NCBI GenBank assembly: GCA_002375995.1
Contig: DFNI01000019.1
Location: forward strand, 1 to 64,000
DNA from: Acetothermia bacterium UBA3571
GTDB taxonomy: Bacteria > Bipolaricaulota > Bipolaricaulia > Bipolaricaulales > Bipolaricaulaceae
Direction: 5' to 3'
DNA length: 64,000 nt
Part shown: positions 17,639 through 26,592 of the stretch, one piece after another
How positions within the stretch are numbered: position 1 is the first letter of the stretch
Layout: each line of letters starts with the position of its first letter
The notes under the pieces: generated by a model
Told to the model about the DNA's origin: nothing
The model's database searches: none
What the model saw: the letters and a program-made list of their open reading frames with translations, nothing else
Position numbers and translations under genes: made by a program

Positions 17639-18577
17639 TCAAGGTTCGCCCAAACCCCCTTCCCCCTCAACCCCCTCGTCTCGGAGGAAAAGGAGGAGGT
17701 CGTGAAGGGATGCCTCCGCAATACAGACGGTTTTGTCCGCGGCCCCGTAGTAGAGCCTGAGGAGGTCCCCCGAGACCACGGCGCCAGTGGGGAAGGTGAC
17801 CCCGGGGACGTCGCCGCGGAACTCATACTCCTCCCGGGGGCCCAGGACCCAGGAGCGGGAGCGCCGGATCACCCGCCAGGGTTCCTCCAGGTCCAGGAGG
17901 GCGAGCCCTACCCGATACAGGCTCCCGGAAGCGGTCCGGCGCACCCCGTGGTAGACGAGGAGCCAGCCCTCTTCCGTCTCCACGGGCGGGGGCCCGAGCC
18001 CCACCCGGTGGCAGTCCCACCAGCCGGGCCGCACCGGGAGGAGTACCCGGTGTTCTCCCCAGTAGCGGAGGTCCGGGGAGAACGAGATCCAGATGTGGGC
18101 CTCGCCCCGGATGATGGGGCGGTGGATCAGGGCGTACCTCCCCCGGAAGGTCCGCGGGAATAGGGCGGCATCCTTGTCCTCCGGGGGTACCAGGGCCCCG
18201 TGGCGGGTGAACCGCCGGAAATCGGGGGTGGTGATCAACGAGACCACCGGTCCCCCCACGGAGAAGGAGACGTAGGTAATGGCGAACTCCTCCCGATCGG
18301 GAAGCCACACGATCCGGGGATCCTCCAAGCCCCAGCGTTCTTCGGCGTGGCCGGGATCGGGGGTCAAGGTGGGGGCGGGGGCGATCTCCCACCGGGTGTA
18401 GCCGTTGGGGCTTCTGGCCAAGGTGAGGTGGGAGAAGCCTTGGAAGTCCTCCACCCGGACCAAGAGCAACGTCTCCCCCCGGAACTCCACGGCGCCGGGG
18501 TTGAACACGGAGTTGGCGGGATATGGCCACCGGTCGGGGGAGAGCACGGGGTTGCCCGGAAACCTCTTGAAGAACAT
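17639..18577 (-). CDS. GH130-like glycoside phosphorylase (copy 1)
   Basis: A 312-residue beta-propeller protein. From ATG 18577: RFPGNPVLSPD, SVFNPGAVEFRGETLLLVRVED, WGLEDPRIVWL, PEDKDAALFP, CHRVGLGPPPVETEEGWL and YYGAADKTV. WGLEDPR and the PP.ET.EGW block are close to the catalytic and phosphate-binding motifs of GH130 enzymes. It is the first gene of a three-gene minus-strand unit, divergent from the XRE regulator. An upstream ATG at 18673 would lie inside that regulator's promoter and was rejected. Confidence 0.78.
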   Translation of the reverse strand: MFFKRFPGNPVLSPDRWPYPANSVFNPGAVEFRGETLLLVRVEDFQGFSHLTLARSPNGYTRWEIAPAPTLTPDPGHAEERWGLEDPRIVWLPDREEFAITYVSFSVGGPVVSLITTPDFRRFTRHGALVPPEDKDAALFPRTFRGRYALIHRPIIRGEAHIWISFSPDLRYWGEHRVLLPVRPGWWDCHRVGLGPPPVETEEGWLLVYHGVRRTASGSLYRVGLALLDLEEPWRVIRRSRSWVLGPREEYEFRGDVPGVTFPTGAVVSGDLLRLYYGAADKTVCIAEASLHDLLLFLRDEGVEGEGGLGEP

Positions 18578-18630
18578 GGCCCTGATATCTTCCCGGGTTT
18601 CGGGGCGGGGGGCAACGTCTTTCCGTCTTG

Positions 18631-18671
18631 TGAAAATTTTTCCGCAGCACTTGACAGGTGAAAAATTTTCC
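18631..18671. promoter_or_regulatory. Twin operator boxes between the GH130 operon and the XRE-cupin operon
   Basis: Two near-identical AT-rich semi-palindromes in a GC-rich region: TGAAAATTTTTCC (18631-18643) and TGAAAAATTTTCC (18659-18671), 28 bases apart centre to centre. The second lies between the -35 and -10 of the regulator promoter and the first just upstream. This suits repression by the XRE-cupin protein encoded next door, and could affect the divergent GH130 unit too. Confidence 0.6.
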
Positions 18672-18679
18672 ATTAGACT
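18651..18679 (+). promoter_or_regulatory. Promoter of the XRE-cupin/hydantoinase operon
   Basis: TTGACA (18651-18656, a perfect consensus), 17-base spacer, TAGACT (18674-18679). GTG 18690 follows after 10 bases, so the first gene is probably leaderless. Confidence 0.75.
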
Positions 18680-18689
18680 GAAAGGCGTT

Positions 18690-19268
18690 GTGCGCGAGAT
18701 AGGCCAACGCATCCGTGAGTTGAGGTTACGCCGGGGTTGGACCCTGGAAGATCTCTCCTCGAAGTGCGGTCTTTCCGTGAGCTTCCTCTCCCAGGTGGAA
18801 CGCGGCCTCTCCTCCTTGTCCATCTCGTCCCTTCAAGCCATCTGTAAAGCCCTGGACGTTCCCCTCACCCACTTCTTCACTCCCCCCACCAACGATTCCA
18901 TCGTCCTCAAGGCAGGTAAACCCCGCACCCGGATCCGCATCGAGGACTCCCACGTCACCTACAGCATCCTCTCTAGCCCCATGCCCGACCGCACCCTGGA
19001 GATATTGATCGCCGAGTTCCCCCCCCGCTACGAACACCCCCTCATCACCCACCCGGGGGAGGAGTTCGGCTACGTGCTCGAGGGCACGTTGGTGTTGCAG
19101 TTGGAGGACGAGGTGTACACGTTGGGACCCGGGGACAGCTTCCACATCCGCTCCAGTCGCCCCCACACCGTGCGCAACCCCTCCGACGAACCCGCCCGGG
19201 TGTTGTGGGTCCTCACCCAGAAGTTACTGGAAGGGGGCATAGGCGATGGCGAAACGGGTAGCCATTGA
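18690..19268 (+). CDS. XRE-family regulator with C-terminal cupin domain
   Basis: A 192-residue protein from GTG 18690. Residues 1-60 are a helix-turn-helix of the Cro/CI type (GQRIRELRLRRGWTLEDLSSKCGLS, SFLSQVERG), and residues 100-175 a cupin barrel (HPGEEFGYVLEGTLVLQLED, LGPGDSFHIRSSRPHTVRN) that should sense a small ligand. This arrangement is common in local regulators of amino-acid and amide catabolism. As first gene of a long operon it is the obvious sensor for that operon. Its end overlaps hyuA by 23 bases. The GTG start lies 10 bases from the -10 box and no better start is seen. Confidence 0.85.
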   Translation: MREIGQRIRELRLRRGWTLEDLSSKCGLSVSFLSQVERGLSSLSISSLQAICKALDVPLTHFFTPPTNDSIVLKAGKPRTRIRIEDSHVTYSILSSPMPDRTLEILIAEFPPRYEHPLITHPGEEFGYVLEGTLVLQLEDEVYTLGPGDSFHIRSSRPHTVRNPSDEPARVLWVLTQKLLEGGIGDGETGSH

Positions 19269-21303
19269 TATCGGCGGTACGTTTACGGATTTCGTAGGGT
19301 TGGACGAGGGAAGCGGCGAGATCACCCTGGAGAAGACCCTCACCACCCCCAAGAACTTCGCCGAGGGCGTCATCGAGGCGGTGGTAAAGAGCGGCCTCGA
19401 TCCCCACGAGTTCCGCCAGTTTGTCCACGGCACCACCGTGGTGATCAACGCCCTCACCGAGCGCAAAGGGGCCAAAGTGGCCCTCATCACCACCGTGGGC
19501 TTCCGGGACGTCCTGGAAATTCAGCGGGCCAACCGCCCCGACATGTACAACCTCTTCTATCGGAAGCCGAAGCCCTTCGTCCCCCGCCGCTTCCGCTTCG
19601 AGGTGAGGGAGCGGGTGAACTACAAGGGCGAGGTGCTCATCCCTTTGGTGGAGGAAGACGTGGTACAGGCGGTGGAAGCTTGCAAGGCCGCGGGGATCGA
19701 GGCCATCGCGGTCTGCTACATACATTCCTACGCCAACCCCGAGCACGAGCGCCGCACTCGGGAGATCATCCGGGAGCTTTACCCGGAGGCCGCGGTGACC
19801 CTCTCCCACGAGATCACCCGGGAGTGGCGGGAGTACGAACGCACCAACACCACCGTCCTCAACGCTTACGTCCAGCCCATCGCCGCCAGGTACCTCGCGA
19901 CCTTGGACGAAGAGCTCACGCGCCTCGGGGTCACCGGGACCAAGTACGCCATGCAGTCCAACGGCGGCACCACCACCTTCGCCCATGCCCAGCGCGTCCC
20001 GATCCACCTCGTGGAGTCGGGGCCGGTGGGCGGGGTGATCGGGGCGGGTGTGGTGGCCAAGGCAGTGGGGGAAGAGTCCATCATCGCCTTCGACATGGGC
20101 GGGACCACCGCCAAGGTGAGCCTCATCGACCGGGGCCAGCTCAAGATCAACACCGACTACCACCTGGAGAAGACGGGCATCTGGGCTGGCTATCCCCTGA
20201 AGATCCCGGTGGTGGACATCGTGGAGGTGGGCGCGGGCGGCGGGTCCATCGCCTGGATCGACCAGGGCGGGGCCCTGCACGTGGGGCCGAAGAGCGCCGG
20301 GGCCGACCCGGGGCCGGCCTGCTACGACCTCGGGGGGACCGAGCCCACCGTCACCGATGCCAACCTCCTGGCCGGGAGGCTCAACCCCGACTACTTCCTG
20401 GGCGGGGAGATGCGGCTCCGGGTGGATCTCGCGGAGGAGGCGATCCGCAAGGTGGCCGAGCCCTTCGGCCTCACCCCGGTGGAGGCGGCGCTGGGGATCA
20501 TTCGGTTGGCCAACGCCAACATGCGGGCGGCCCTGGAGCGGGTGAGTATCGAACGCGGGTACGACCCCCGGGACTTCACCCTGGTGGCCTACGGGGGCGC
20601 CGGGGGGCTCCACGCTGCCACCCTGGCCCGGGAGCTCCGGATGAAGAAGGTGATCGTTCCCCGGGCCCCGGGGCAGTTCTCCGCCTGGGGGATGCTGATG
20701 ACCGACCTGCGCCACGACTTCATCCTCACCCGGGTCATGCCCTGCGTCCCCGAGCGCCTGAAGGAGATCAGGGCAGAATTCGAGAGGCTTTCCGCCGAGG
20801 CCCGGAAACAGTTCCAGGAGGAGGGCTTCCCCCTGGACAAGGTATGGATCGAGCTCTTTTTGGACCTGCGCTACAAGGGCCAGGAGCACACCGTGCGCAC
20901 CCCGGTCCCCGCCGAGGCCCTGGAGGAAGGCGACCTGGAGGCGGTGATCGGTAAATTCCACGAGCTCCACGAGAAGGCCTACTCCTTCCGGCTGGACGAT
21001 CCCGTGGAGATCGTGAACTTCCACGTGGTGGGCTGGGGGGAGGTGGAAAAGCCCCCGTTCGTGCCTCTGGACGGAGGCGGGCGGGACTTGGAGAAGGCGT
21101 TCAAGGGGAAGCGCATCGTCCACTTCGATGAAGTGGGAGGGGTGGAGAGCGCCGTCTACGAGCGGGATCTCATTCCCATCGGTGTGCCGATCGAGGGTCC
21201 GGCCATCATCGAGGAGCCGGCCTGCACCACGGTGGTGTGTCCCGAACAGGTGGTGGAGGTGGACCGCTTCGGGAACCTGGTCATCACGGAGGTGGGGCGA
21301 TGA
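19246..21303 (+). CDS. hyuA: ATP-dependent hydantoinase/oxoprolinase subunit A
   Basis: A 685-residue ASKHA-fold ATPase that opens cyclic imides or amides together with HyuB. VAIDIGGTFTDF (residues 5-16), FVHGTTVVINALTE near 63, MGGTTAKVSLI near 283, VEVGAGGGSIAWID near 326 and YGGAGGLHAA near 448 are the ATP-binding loops. Length and motif order match N-methylhydantoinase A and the first half of 5-oxoprolinase. The true substrate (hydantoin, 5-oxoproline, caprolactam or cyclic dipeptide) cannot be read from the sequence. It overlaps the regulator by 23 bases and hyuB by 4 (ATGA). Confidence 0.88.
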   Translation: MAKRVAIDIGGTFTDFVGLDEGSGEITLEKTLTTPKNFAEGVIEAVVKSGLDPHEFRQFVHGTTVVINALTERKGAKVALITTVGFRDVLEIQRANRPDMYNLFYRKPKPFVPRRFRFEVRERVNYKGEVLIPLVEEDVVQAVEACKAAGIEAIAVCYIHSYANPEHERRTREIIRELYPEAAVTLSHEITREWREYERTNTTVLNAYVQPIAARYLATLDEELTRLGVTGTKYAMQSNGGTTTFAHAQRVPIHLVESGPVGGVIGAGVVAKAVGEESIIAFDMGGTTAKVSLIDRGQLKINTDYHLEKTGIWAGYPLKIPVVDIVEVGAGGGSIAWIDQGGALHVGPKSAGADPGPACYDLGGTEPTVTDANLLAGRLNPDYFLGGEMRLRVDLAEEAIRKVAEPFGLTPVEAALGIIRLANANMRAALERVSIERGYDPRDFTLVAYGGAGGLHAATLARELRMKKVIVPRAPGQFSAWGMLMTDLRHDFILTRVMPCVPERLKEIRAEFERLSAEARKQFQEEGFPLDKVWIELFLDLRYKGQEHTVRTPVPAEALEEGDLEAVIGKFHELHEKAYSFRLDDPVEIVNFHVVGWGEVEKPPFVPLDGGGRDLEKAFKGKRIVHFDEVGGVESAVYERDLIPIGVPIEGPAIIEEPACTTVVCPEQVVEVDRFGNLVITEVGR

Positions 21304-23030
21304 AGCACGGGATGGATCCGTTCACGGTGGAGGTGATAAAGCGAGCGCTGATCTCCGCTGCCGAGGAGATGTTCGTGACCCTCGGGCGTACCAGCAAAAG
21401 CTCCGTCATCTACGAGGTGCTGGACTATGGCGTCGCCATAACCGATGCCCAGGGCAGGCTCATCGCCCAGGCCAACGGCATCCCGGGCTTCATCGGGGTC
21501 CTCACCTACGCGGTGGAGGACGTGCTGGCGAAGTTCGGGCCCCGGGGCTTGGATGAGGGCGATGTGATCATCATCAACGACCCCTACATGGGCGGGGCCA
21601 CCCACCAGAACGACGTGGTGTTGGTGATGCCCATCTTCCACTCCGGGCGCCTCATCATGTTCGCCGCCACCAAGGCCCACTGGAACGACGTGGGCGGCAA
21701 AGACCCCGGGAGCTGGACCGCCGACGCCACCGAGATGTACCAGGAGGGGATCATCTTCCCCGCCGTAAAGATCTTCCGCAAAGGGAAAGAGGTTCCCGAG
21801 GTAGTGGAGATCCTCGCCCGCAACACCCGCACCCCAGATATGACCATTTCCGACATGTACGCCCAAGCCGCCTCCATGCGGGTGGCCGCCAAAAGGGTCC
21901 AGGAGGTGTGTGACAAGTACGGCCTAGACCAGGTCCTCCGGGCCGTGGAGATCTATATGGAGCAGGGGCGCCGGGAAGCCCTGGAGGAGCTCAAGCGCCT
22001 CCCCAAGGGCGAGTTCTACGCCGAGGACTTCATCGACAACGACGGGATCACCGACGATCCCATCCCCGTCAAGGTGAAGGTCACCATCACCGACGAAGAA
22101 TTCATCGTGGACTTCACCGGTTCGGCGCCCACCGCCCGGGGGCCTATAAACTCCCCGCTTTCGGCCACCAAGGGTGCGTGTCGCACCGCTTATAAGGCGG
22201 TGGTGGGCCCCCACGCCGACGCCAACGACGGCTTCTTTTCCCCGTTGCGGGTGATCGTGCCCGAGGATTGCGTCTTCAACCCCAAGCCGCCGGCCCCGGT
22301 GAGCACCTATTGGGAATCCACGGGGTACGTCTCGGACCTCATCTGGAAGGCTTTGGCGGAGGCCGTGCCGGATCGTATCACCGCGGGGCACTTCCTGAGC
22401 GTTTGCGCCACCAACGTGTCGGGGATCCGGGACGACACCGGCGAGCGGTTCATCTTCGCCGAGCCCAATGCCGGGGGCTGGGGCGCGGGGAAGGGAAAGG
22501 ATGGGGAGAGCGGCCTGGTGTGCTCGGGGGACGGGGAGACATACGTACTTTCCATCGAGGTGGCCGAGACCCGCTATCCCCTGATCGTGGATCAGTTCTC
22601 CCTGAACATCGCCGACGGGGGCCATGGCCAGTGGCGGGGCGGCTTCGGCCTTATCAAGGACTACCGCATCATCAACTCCAAGGCCTACGTCACTGCGAGC
22701 TTCGGCCGCAACAAGTTCCCCCCATGGGGCCTTGCAGGGGGATGGCCCGGAACACCGAACGAGGTGGAGATCCGCACCGCCGATGGGAAGGTGGAGCGGC
22801 GGGGCCGGTTCTCCAACCGGGAGCTGCGGAAAGGGGATGTGGTCCGCTTCATCACCGGGATGGGCGGGGGGTACGGGGATCCCAAGAAACGGGATCCCCA
22901 GAAGGTTCTGGAGGACGTGCTGGACGGATACATCACCCGGGAGGTGGCCCGGGAGGTATACGGGGTGGCCATCGTGGGGGATCCACCTCGCATCGACGCC
23001 GAGGAGACGGCCCGGCTGAGGGGAGACTAG
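21300..23030 (+). CDS. hyuB: ATP-dependent hydantoinase/oxoprolinase subunit B
   Basis: A 576-residue partner of HyuA. NDPYMGGATHQNDVVLVMPIF near 98 carries the metal-binding Asp and His residues of the family, and NSPLSATKGACRTAYK and EPNAGGWGAGKGKDG are further signatures. The fixed HyuA then HyuB order and the ATGA junction support a two-subunit enzyme made in equal amounts. A longer frame back to 21237 lies inside hyuA and was rejected. Confidence 0.88.
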   Translation: MKHGMDPFTVEVIKRALISAAEEMFVTLGRTSKSSVIYEVLDYGVAITDAQGRLIAQANGIPGFIGVLTYAVEDVLAKFGPRGLDEGDVIIINDPYMGGATHQNDVVLVMPIFHSGRLIMFAATKAHWNDVGGKDPGSWTADATEMYQEGIIFPAVKIFRKGKEVPEVVEILARNTRTPDMTISDMYAQAASMRVAAKRVQEVCDKYGLDQVLRAVEIYMEQGRREALEELKRLPKGEFYAEDFIDNDGITDDPIPVKVKVTITDEEFIVDFTGSAPTARGPINSPLSATKGACRTAYKAVVGPHADANDGFFSPLRVIVPEDCVFNPKPPAPVSTYWESTGYVSDLIWKALAEAVPDRITAGHFLSVCATNVSGIRDDTGERFIFAEPNAGGWGAGKGKDGESGLVCSGDGETYVLSIEVAETRYPLIVDQFSLNIADGGHGQWRGGFGLIKDYRIINSKAYVTASFGRNKFPPWGLAGGWPGTPNEVEIRTADGKVERRGRFSNRELRKGDVVRFITGMGGGYGDPKKRDPQKVLEDVLDGYITREVAREVYGVAIVGDPPRIDAEETARLRGD

Positions 23031-23031
23031 G

Positions 23032-23550
23032 ATGGAGCTTTGGGAGGCGATCAAGGGCCGCCGCAGCGTCCGGAGCTTCCAGGACCGCCCGGTGGAGCGT
23101 GAACTTCTCGAGCGGTTGGTAGAGGCGGGGATTTGGGCCCCTTCCGGGGGTAACGCCCAGACGTGGCACTTCGTGGTAATCACCGATCCCGAGCAGCTGC
23201 GGCGGATAAGGACGGTGAGCCCGGGGATGCTGGGGAACCCCCCGGCGGCCATCGCCGTGTGCCAGGACCTCGTCGCGGCGCGAAAGAAGGGAGGGGAGCT
23301 CGGGGCTTCCTTGGCGGTGATGGACGCGGCCATGGCGGCCCAGAACATCCTCCTGGCGGCGTACGATGCGGGCCTGGGGACTTGCGTCATCGCCTCCTTC
23401 CACAAGGGCGCGGTGTCGCGGATACTGGGGCTTCCGGAGGGGGTGGAGCCGGTGCTTTTGGTCTCGGTGGGCTGGCCTGCGAGGGTCCCCCCGCCCCCGC
23501 CGCGCCGGATGGACGTGATCTCCTGGGAGCGCTATGGGAACAGGGCTTGA
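23032..23550 (+). CDS. Nitroreductase-family flavoprotein
   Basis: A 172-residue FMN enzyme. GRRSVRSFQDRPV (residues 9-21) binds the FMN phosphate, APSGGNAQTWHFVVI near 37 is the next family block, and GLGTCVIASF sits near 120. It begins one base after hyuB and overlaps the next small gene by 17 bases, so it belongs to the operon. It could reduce a ring C=C or C=N bond of a cyclic substrate such as an imidazolone before hydrolysis; that is inference. Confidence 0.75.
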   Translation: MELWEAIKGRRSVRSFQDRPVERELLERLVEAGIWAPSGGNAQTWHFVVITDPEQLRRIRTVSPGMLGNPPAAIAVCQDLVAARKKGGELGASLAVMDAAMAAQNILLAAYDAGLGTCVIASFHKGAVSRILGLPEGVEPVLLVSVGWPARVPPPPPRRMDVISWERYGNRA

Positions 23551-23839
23551 GCGGAAAATCTATGAGCTTTTGGGGTACATGGTGACCAGCGCCAGGAACC
23601 TCCTGGACGAGACCCCCCTCTACGGCCCCTTTCGGCTGGTAGACGCCGCGTCCCGTCTGATCTCGGTGCTGGAGGAGGAAGGGCATGCGAGCCCCCGGCT
23701 CCTTGCGCTCCGGGACCGGATCGAGGAGGGGAAGTACAAGGTGGTCGACGATCCGGAGGCGTTCCGGAATTTCCTTGACGGCTTGGTACAGACGGTGGTT
23801 GAATCCATGTTACAGGAAGGGGGTGATAAGCCGGGATGA
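23534..23839 (+). CDS. Small helical protein, hydantoinase-operon associated (possibly DUF6092)
   Basis: A 101-residue, mostly helical protein with no signal peptide or membrane segment. It contains YELLGYMVTSARNLLDE and PFRLVDAASRLISVLEEEG. It resembles what I recall as DUF6092, which sits beside hydantoinase genes, but this is not certain. It overlaps the nitroreductase by 17 bases and probably has a structural or regulatory role in the complex. Confidence 0.5.
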   Translation: MGTGLERKIYELLGYMVTSARNLLDETPLYGPFRLVDAASRLISVLEEEGHASPRLLALRDRIEEGKYKVVDDPEAFRNFLDGLVQTVVESMLQEGGDKPG

Positions 23840-23880
23840 GGCCAGCTACGGAAACAAAAAACCTTTTCGGGAGGTGCGAC

Positions 23881-25503
23881 ATGCGTAGGGGGACGGTTTT
23901 CGTGTTATCCGTGTTGGCGTTGGTGGCCTTCGGCCTCGCCGCGTGGGGCGAGGGGGAGCGGGTGCTCCGGATCACCTTTGCCTGGCCCACCTACATCGAT
24001 CCCGCCATCGGCTCCGACTTCTCCAGCTCCTCGGCCTTTGTGAACTTGTATGACACCCTGGTCTATCCCGATGTCAACGGTGATCCCCAGCCCCACGTGG
24101 CGGTGAAGTGGGAGGTTTCGGAGGACGGTACGGTCTGGACCTTCTACCTCCGGGACGACGTCTACTTCCACGATGGCACGCCCCTCACCGCCGAAGACGT
24201 GAAGTTCTCCATGGACCGGATCACCACCATCGGCCAGGGATATGGCTTCCTCTTCGTGGATCGGGTGGTGAAGACGGAGGTGGTGGACGACTACACGGTG
24301 CGCTTTTACCTGAAGGAACCCTTCGGGCCATTCCTCACTACCCTTTACCGGCTCTACATTGTCAACAAGGATCTCGTGGAGGCGAACATCAAGCGGCCCG
24401 GGCCCTACGGGGAGTGGGGCGATTACGGCACTGAGTTCCTCCTCACCCACGACGCCGGAAGCGGCCCCTACATGGTGAAAGAGTTCCGCACCGAGGAAGA
24501 GCTGGTGATGGTGAAGAACCCGGACTACTGGCTCCCCATCCCCGAGGAGGCTCCGGATGTGGTGCGGTTCATCGGCACCACCGAGCCCGCCACCATCCGC
24601 ACCATGATGGCCCGCCGGGAGCTGGAGATCTCCGACCAGTGGCAGCCCCAGGAGGCCTGGAAGGCCCTGGACGCCATCGAGGGCGTCGAAATCACCAGTT
24701 TCTTCCCCGGTACCTCTTTCTACCTCATGCTCCACACCCGCAAGCCCCCCACCGACGACATCCACTTCCGCAGGGCCATGGCCTGGGCCTTCGATTACGA
24801 GACAGTTATTCGGGACATCTTCCCCGGGAGCATCCAGTCTCGGGGGCCGGTAGCTCAATCCTTGCCGGGACACGATCCCACGGTGTTCCAGTTCCACCGT
24901 GACCTGGACAAAGCCAGGGAAGAGCTCCAGAAGTCCAAGTACTACGACCAGCTGGATCAAATCGAGGTGGAGTATCACTGGATCGCCGAGGTGCCCGATG
25001 AGGAGAAGGTGGCGCTCCTCTTCATGGCTAACATGGCCGAGATCGGGATCAACGTCAAAGTGGTGAAGGTCCCCTGGATGTCGGTGGTGGAGGAGATGGC
25101 CCAGATGGAGACCAGTCCCAACATCGTGTCCATCTTCGTGGCGCCCCACTATCCCGAGGCGGGGTCGATCCTCGAGTCCCGGTATCACTCCTCCTCCGCG
25201 CCCACCTGGGAGCAGAACGAGTGGTTGTTGGATGAGACCTTCGACAAGATGCTGGAGGACGCCCTGGCCACGGTGGACCGGGAGGAACGCTTCCGCAAGT
25301 ACGCTGAACTCCAGCACTACATCGTGGACCTGTGCCCCTCCATCTTCCTCTTCGACCAGGTGGAGAAGCACGCCTATCAAGCGGCGTACATCGATTGGCC
25401 CGCCGCGAGGGGCGAGGTGATCCCGGTCATGGGCTACAACATGGCGGCCCGCTTCATCAAGGTCTATCCCGAGAAGCGGGAGGCGCTCCTCAAGGGAGGT
25501 TGA
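23881..25503 (+). CDS. Oligopeptide/dipeptide-type ABC substrate-binding protein
   Basis: A 540-residue family 5 solute-binding protein. Residues 1-22 (MRRGTVFVLSVLALVAFGLA) are a signal peptide, with no lipobox Cys. WEVSEDGTVWTFYLRDDVYFHDGTPLTAEDVKFSM near 80-115 is the family signature. The ATG at 23881 follows GGGAGGTGCGAC; a longer frame starts at 23836. It leads a five-gene importer that should take up peptides or a cyclic amide for the operon. A GC-rich hairpin separates it from the permeases. Confidence 0.85.
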   Translation: MRRGTVFVLSVLALVAFGLAAWGEGERVLRITFAWPTYIDPAIGSDFSSSSAFVNLYDTLVYPDVNGDPQPHVAVKWEVSEDGTVWTFYLRDDVYFHDGTPLTAEDVKFSMDRITTIGQGYGFLFVDRVVKTEVVDDYTVRFYLKEPFGPFLTTLYRLYIVNKDLVEANIKRPGPYGEWGDYGTEFLLTHDAGSGPYMVKEFRTEEELVMVKNPDYWLPIPEEAPDVVRFIGTTEPATIRTMMARRELEISDQWQPQEAWKALDAIEGVEITSFFPGTSFYLMLHTRKPPTDDIHFRRAMAWAFDYETVIRDIFPGSIQSRGPVAQSLPGHDPTVFQFHRDLDKAREELQKSKYYDQLDQIEVEYHWIAEVPDEEKVALLFMANMAEIGINVKVVKVPWMSVVEEMAQMETSPNIVSIFVAPHYPEAGSILESRYHSSSAPTWEQNEWLLDETFDKMLEDALATVDREERFRKYAELQHYIVDLCPSIFLFDQVEKHAYQAAYIDWPAARGEVIPVMGYNMAARFIKVYPEKREALLKGG

Positions 25504-25507
25504 TCGG

Positions 25508-25550
25508 GGAACGGGGCGGGGAGCCCCCCTCCCCGCCCCCCTCCCGTTCC
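25508..25550 (+). promoter_or_regulatory. Intercistronic hairpin after the binding-protein gene
   Basis: GGAACGGG (25508-25515) pairs with CCCGTTCC (25543-25550), and inside it CGGGGAG (25517-25523) pairs with CTCCCCG (25529-25535). No U-run follows, so it looks like a 3' mRNA-stabilising stem or a weak attenuator. Such stems commonly let the binding protein be made in excess of the permeases. Confidence 0.5.
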
Positions 25551-25563
25551 AGGAAGGCGGCAT

Positions 25564-26592
25564 ATGGGAATTCTCAAATTTCTCGCGAAACGTCTGGTTT
25601 TCTCTGTATTCGTTCTGCTTGGGCTCTCCATCCTCATCTTTCTTATCTCCCGGGTGCTCCCCGGGGACCCGGTGAGGATGGCCCTGGGCCCCCGGGCGCC
25701 GGAGTGGGCGGTACAACAGCTCCGGGAGCAGATGCACCTGGATAAGCCGCTCCCCGTCCAGTACTACTACTGGCTCTCCGGGGCCTTGCGCGGGGACTTG
25801 GGACAATCCCTCTTCACCCGTCGGGCGGTGATCGACGACATCAAGGAGTTCCTCCCGGCCACCATGGAACTGGCGCTGTTCGCAGGGGTCATCATGGCCG
25901 TCTTCGGGATCCTATTCGGGGCCATCGCCGGCCGCTACTCCAACACCTGGATCGACAACGTGGTCCGGATCTTCTCCTACATCGGGGTGGTGACGCCCTC
26001 GTTCGTCTTCGCCATCCTGTTCCTCCTCCTCTTCGGGTATCTTCTCGGATGGTTCCCCACCGCCGGGAGGCTTTCCCCCTGGATCCAACGCCCCCCGGTG
26101 ATCACGGGAATGGTCACCGTGGACTCCCTCATCACCGGGAACTGGGCCGCTCTGGGGGATGCCCTCTGGCACATGGTCCTCCCCGCCGTGGCCCTGGCCC
26201 TGGGAGGAATGGCGCAGGAGGCCCGCATCACCCGGGCCACCATCTCCGACAACCTCAAGAAGGACTACATCGCCTCCGCCAAGGGGTTCGGGGTGCCCGA
26301 GCGGCTGGTGATGTTGAAGTACCTCCTCAAGCCCTCCCTCATCCCCACCGTCTCCATCCTGGGGCTCGATTTCGCTTCCCTTCTGGGGAACGCCTTCCTG
26401 GTGGAGCTCATCTTCAACTGGCCCGGGTTCTCCCGCTACGGGATCAACGCCATGCTGAGGAAGGACCTGAACGCCATCGCCGCGGTGGTGATGGTGCTGG
26501 GGGTGGTGTTCGTCACCGTGAACATCCTGGTGGACCTCGTGGTGGCCTGGCTCGACCCGCGGATCCGGCTGGGCGCGGAAAGGGGCAAGTGA
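25564..26592 (+). CDS. dppB: Peptide ABC transporter permease, DppB type
   Basis: A 342-residue permease with about six membrane segments. FLAKRLVFSVFVLLGLSILIF starts the first segment; RVLPGDPVRM and LDKPLPVQYYYWLSGALRGDLGQSLF form the periplasmic region typical of DppB/OppB, and EARITRATISDNLKKDYIASAKGFG is the EAA loop that contacts the ATPases. It pairs with the DppC-type permease beginning at 26592, where stop and start overlap (TGATG). Confidence 0.88.
   Translation: MGILKFLAKRLVFSVFVLLGLSILIFLISRVLPGDPVRMALGPRAPEWAVQQLREQMHLDKPLPVQYYYWLSGALRGDLGQSLFTRRAVIDDIKEFLPATMELALFAGVIMAVFGILFGAIAGRYSNTWIDNVVRIFSYIGVVTPSFVFAILFLLLFGYLLGWFPTAGRLSPWIQRPPVITGMVTVDSLITGNWAALGDALWHMVLPAVALALGGMAQEARITRATISDNLKKDYIASAKGFGVPERLVMLKYLLKPSLIPTVSILGLDFASLLGNAFLVELIFNWPGFSRYGINAMLRKDLNAIAAVVMVLGVVFVTVNILVDLVVAWLDPRIRLGAERGK

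Noticed and set aside
19213..21123. A 636-codon minus-strand open frame opposite hyuA
   Set aside because: High GC opens long antisense frames. It has no family motif, low-complexity His/Gly/Pro content, and hyuA on the other strand is fully explained.
23905..25806. A 633-codon minus-strand open frame opposite the binding protein and dppB
   Set aside because: Same antisense effect; it spans two well-supported genes.
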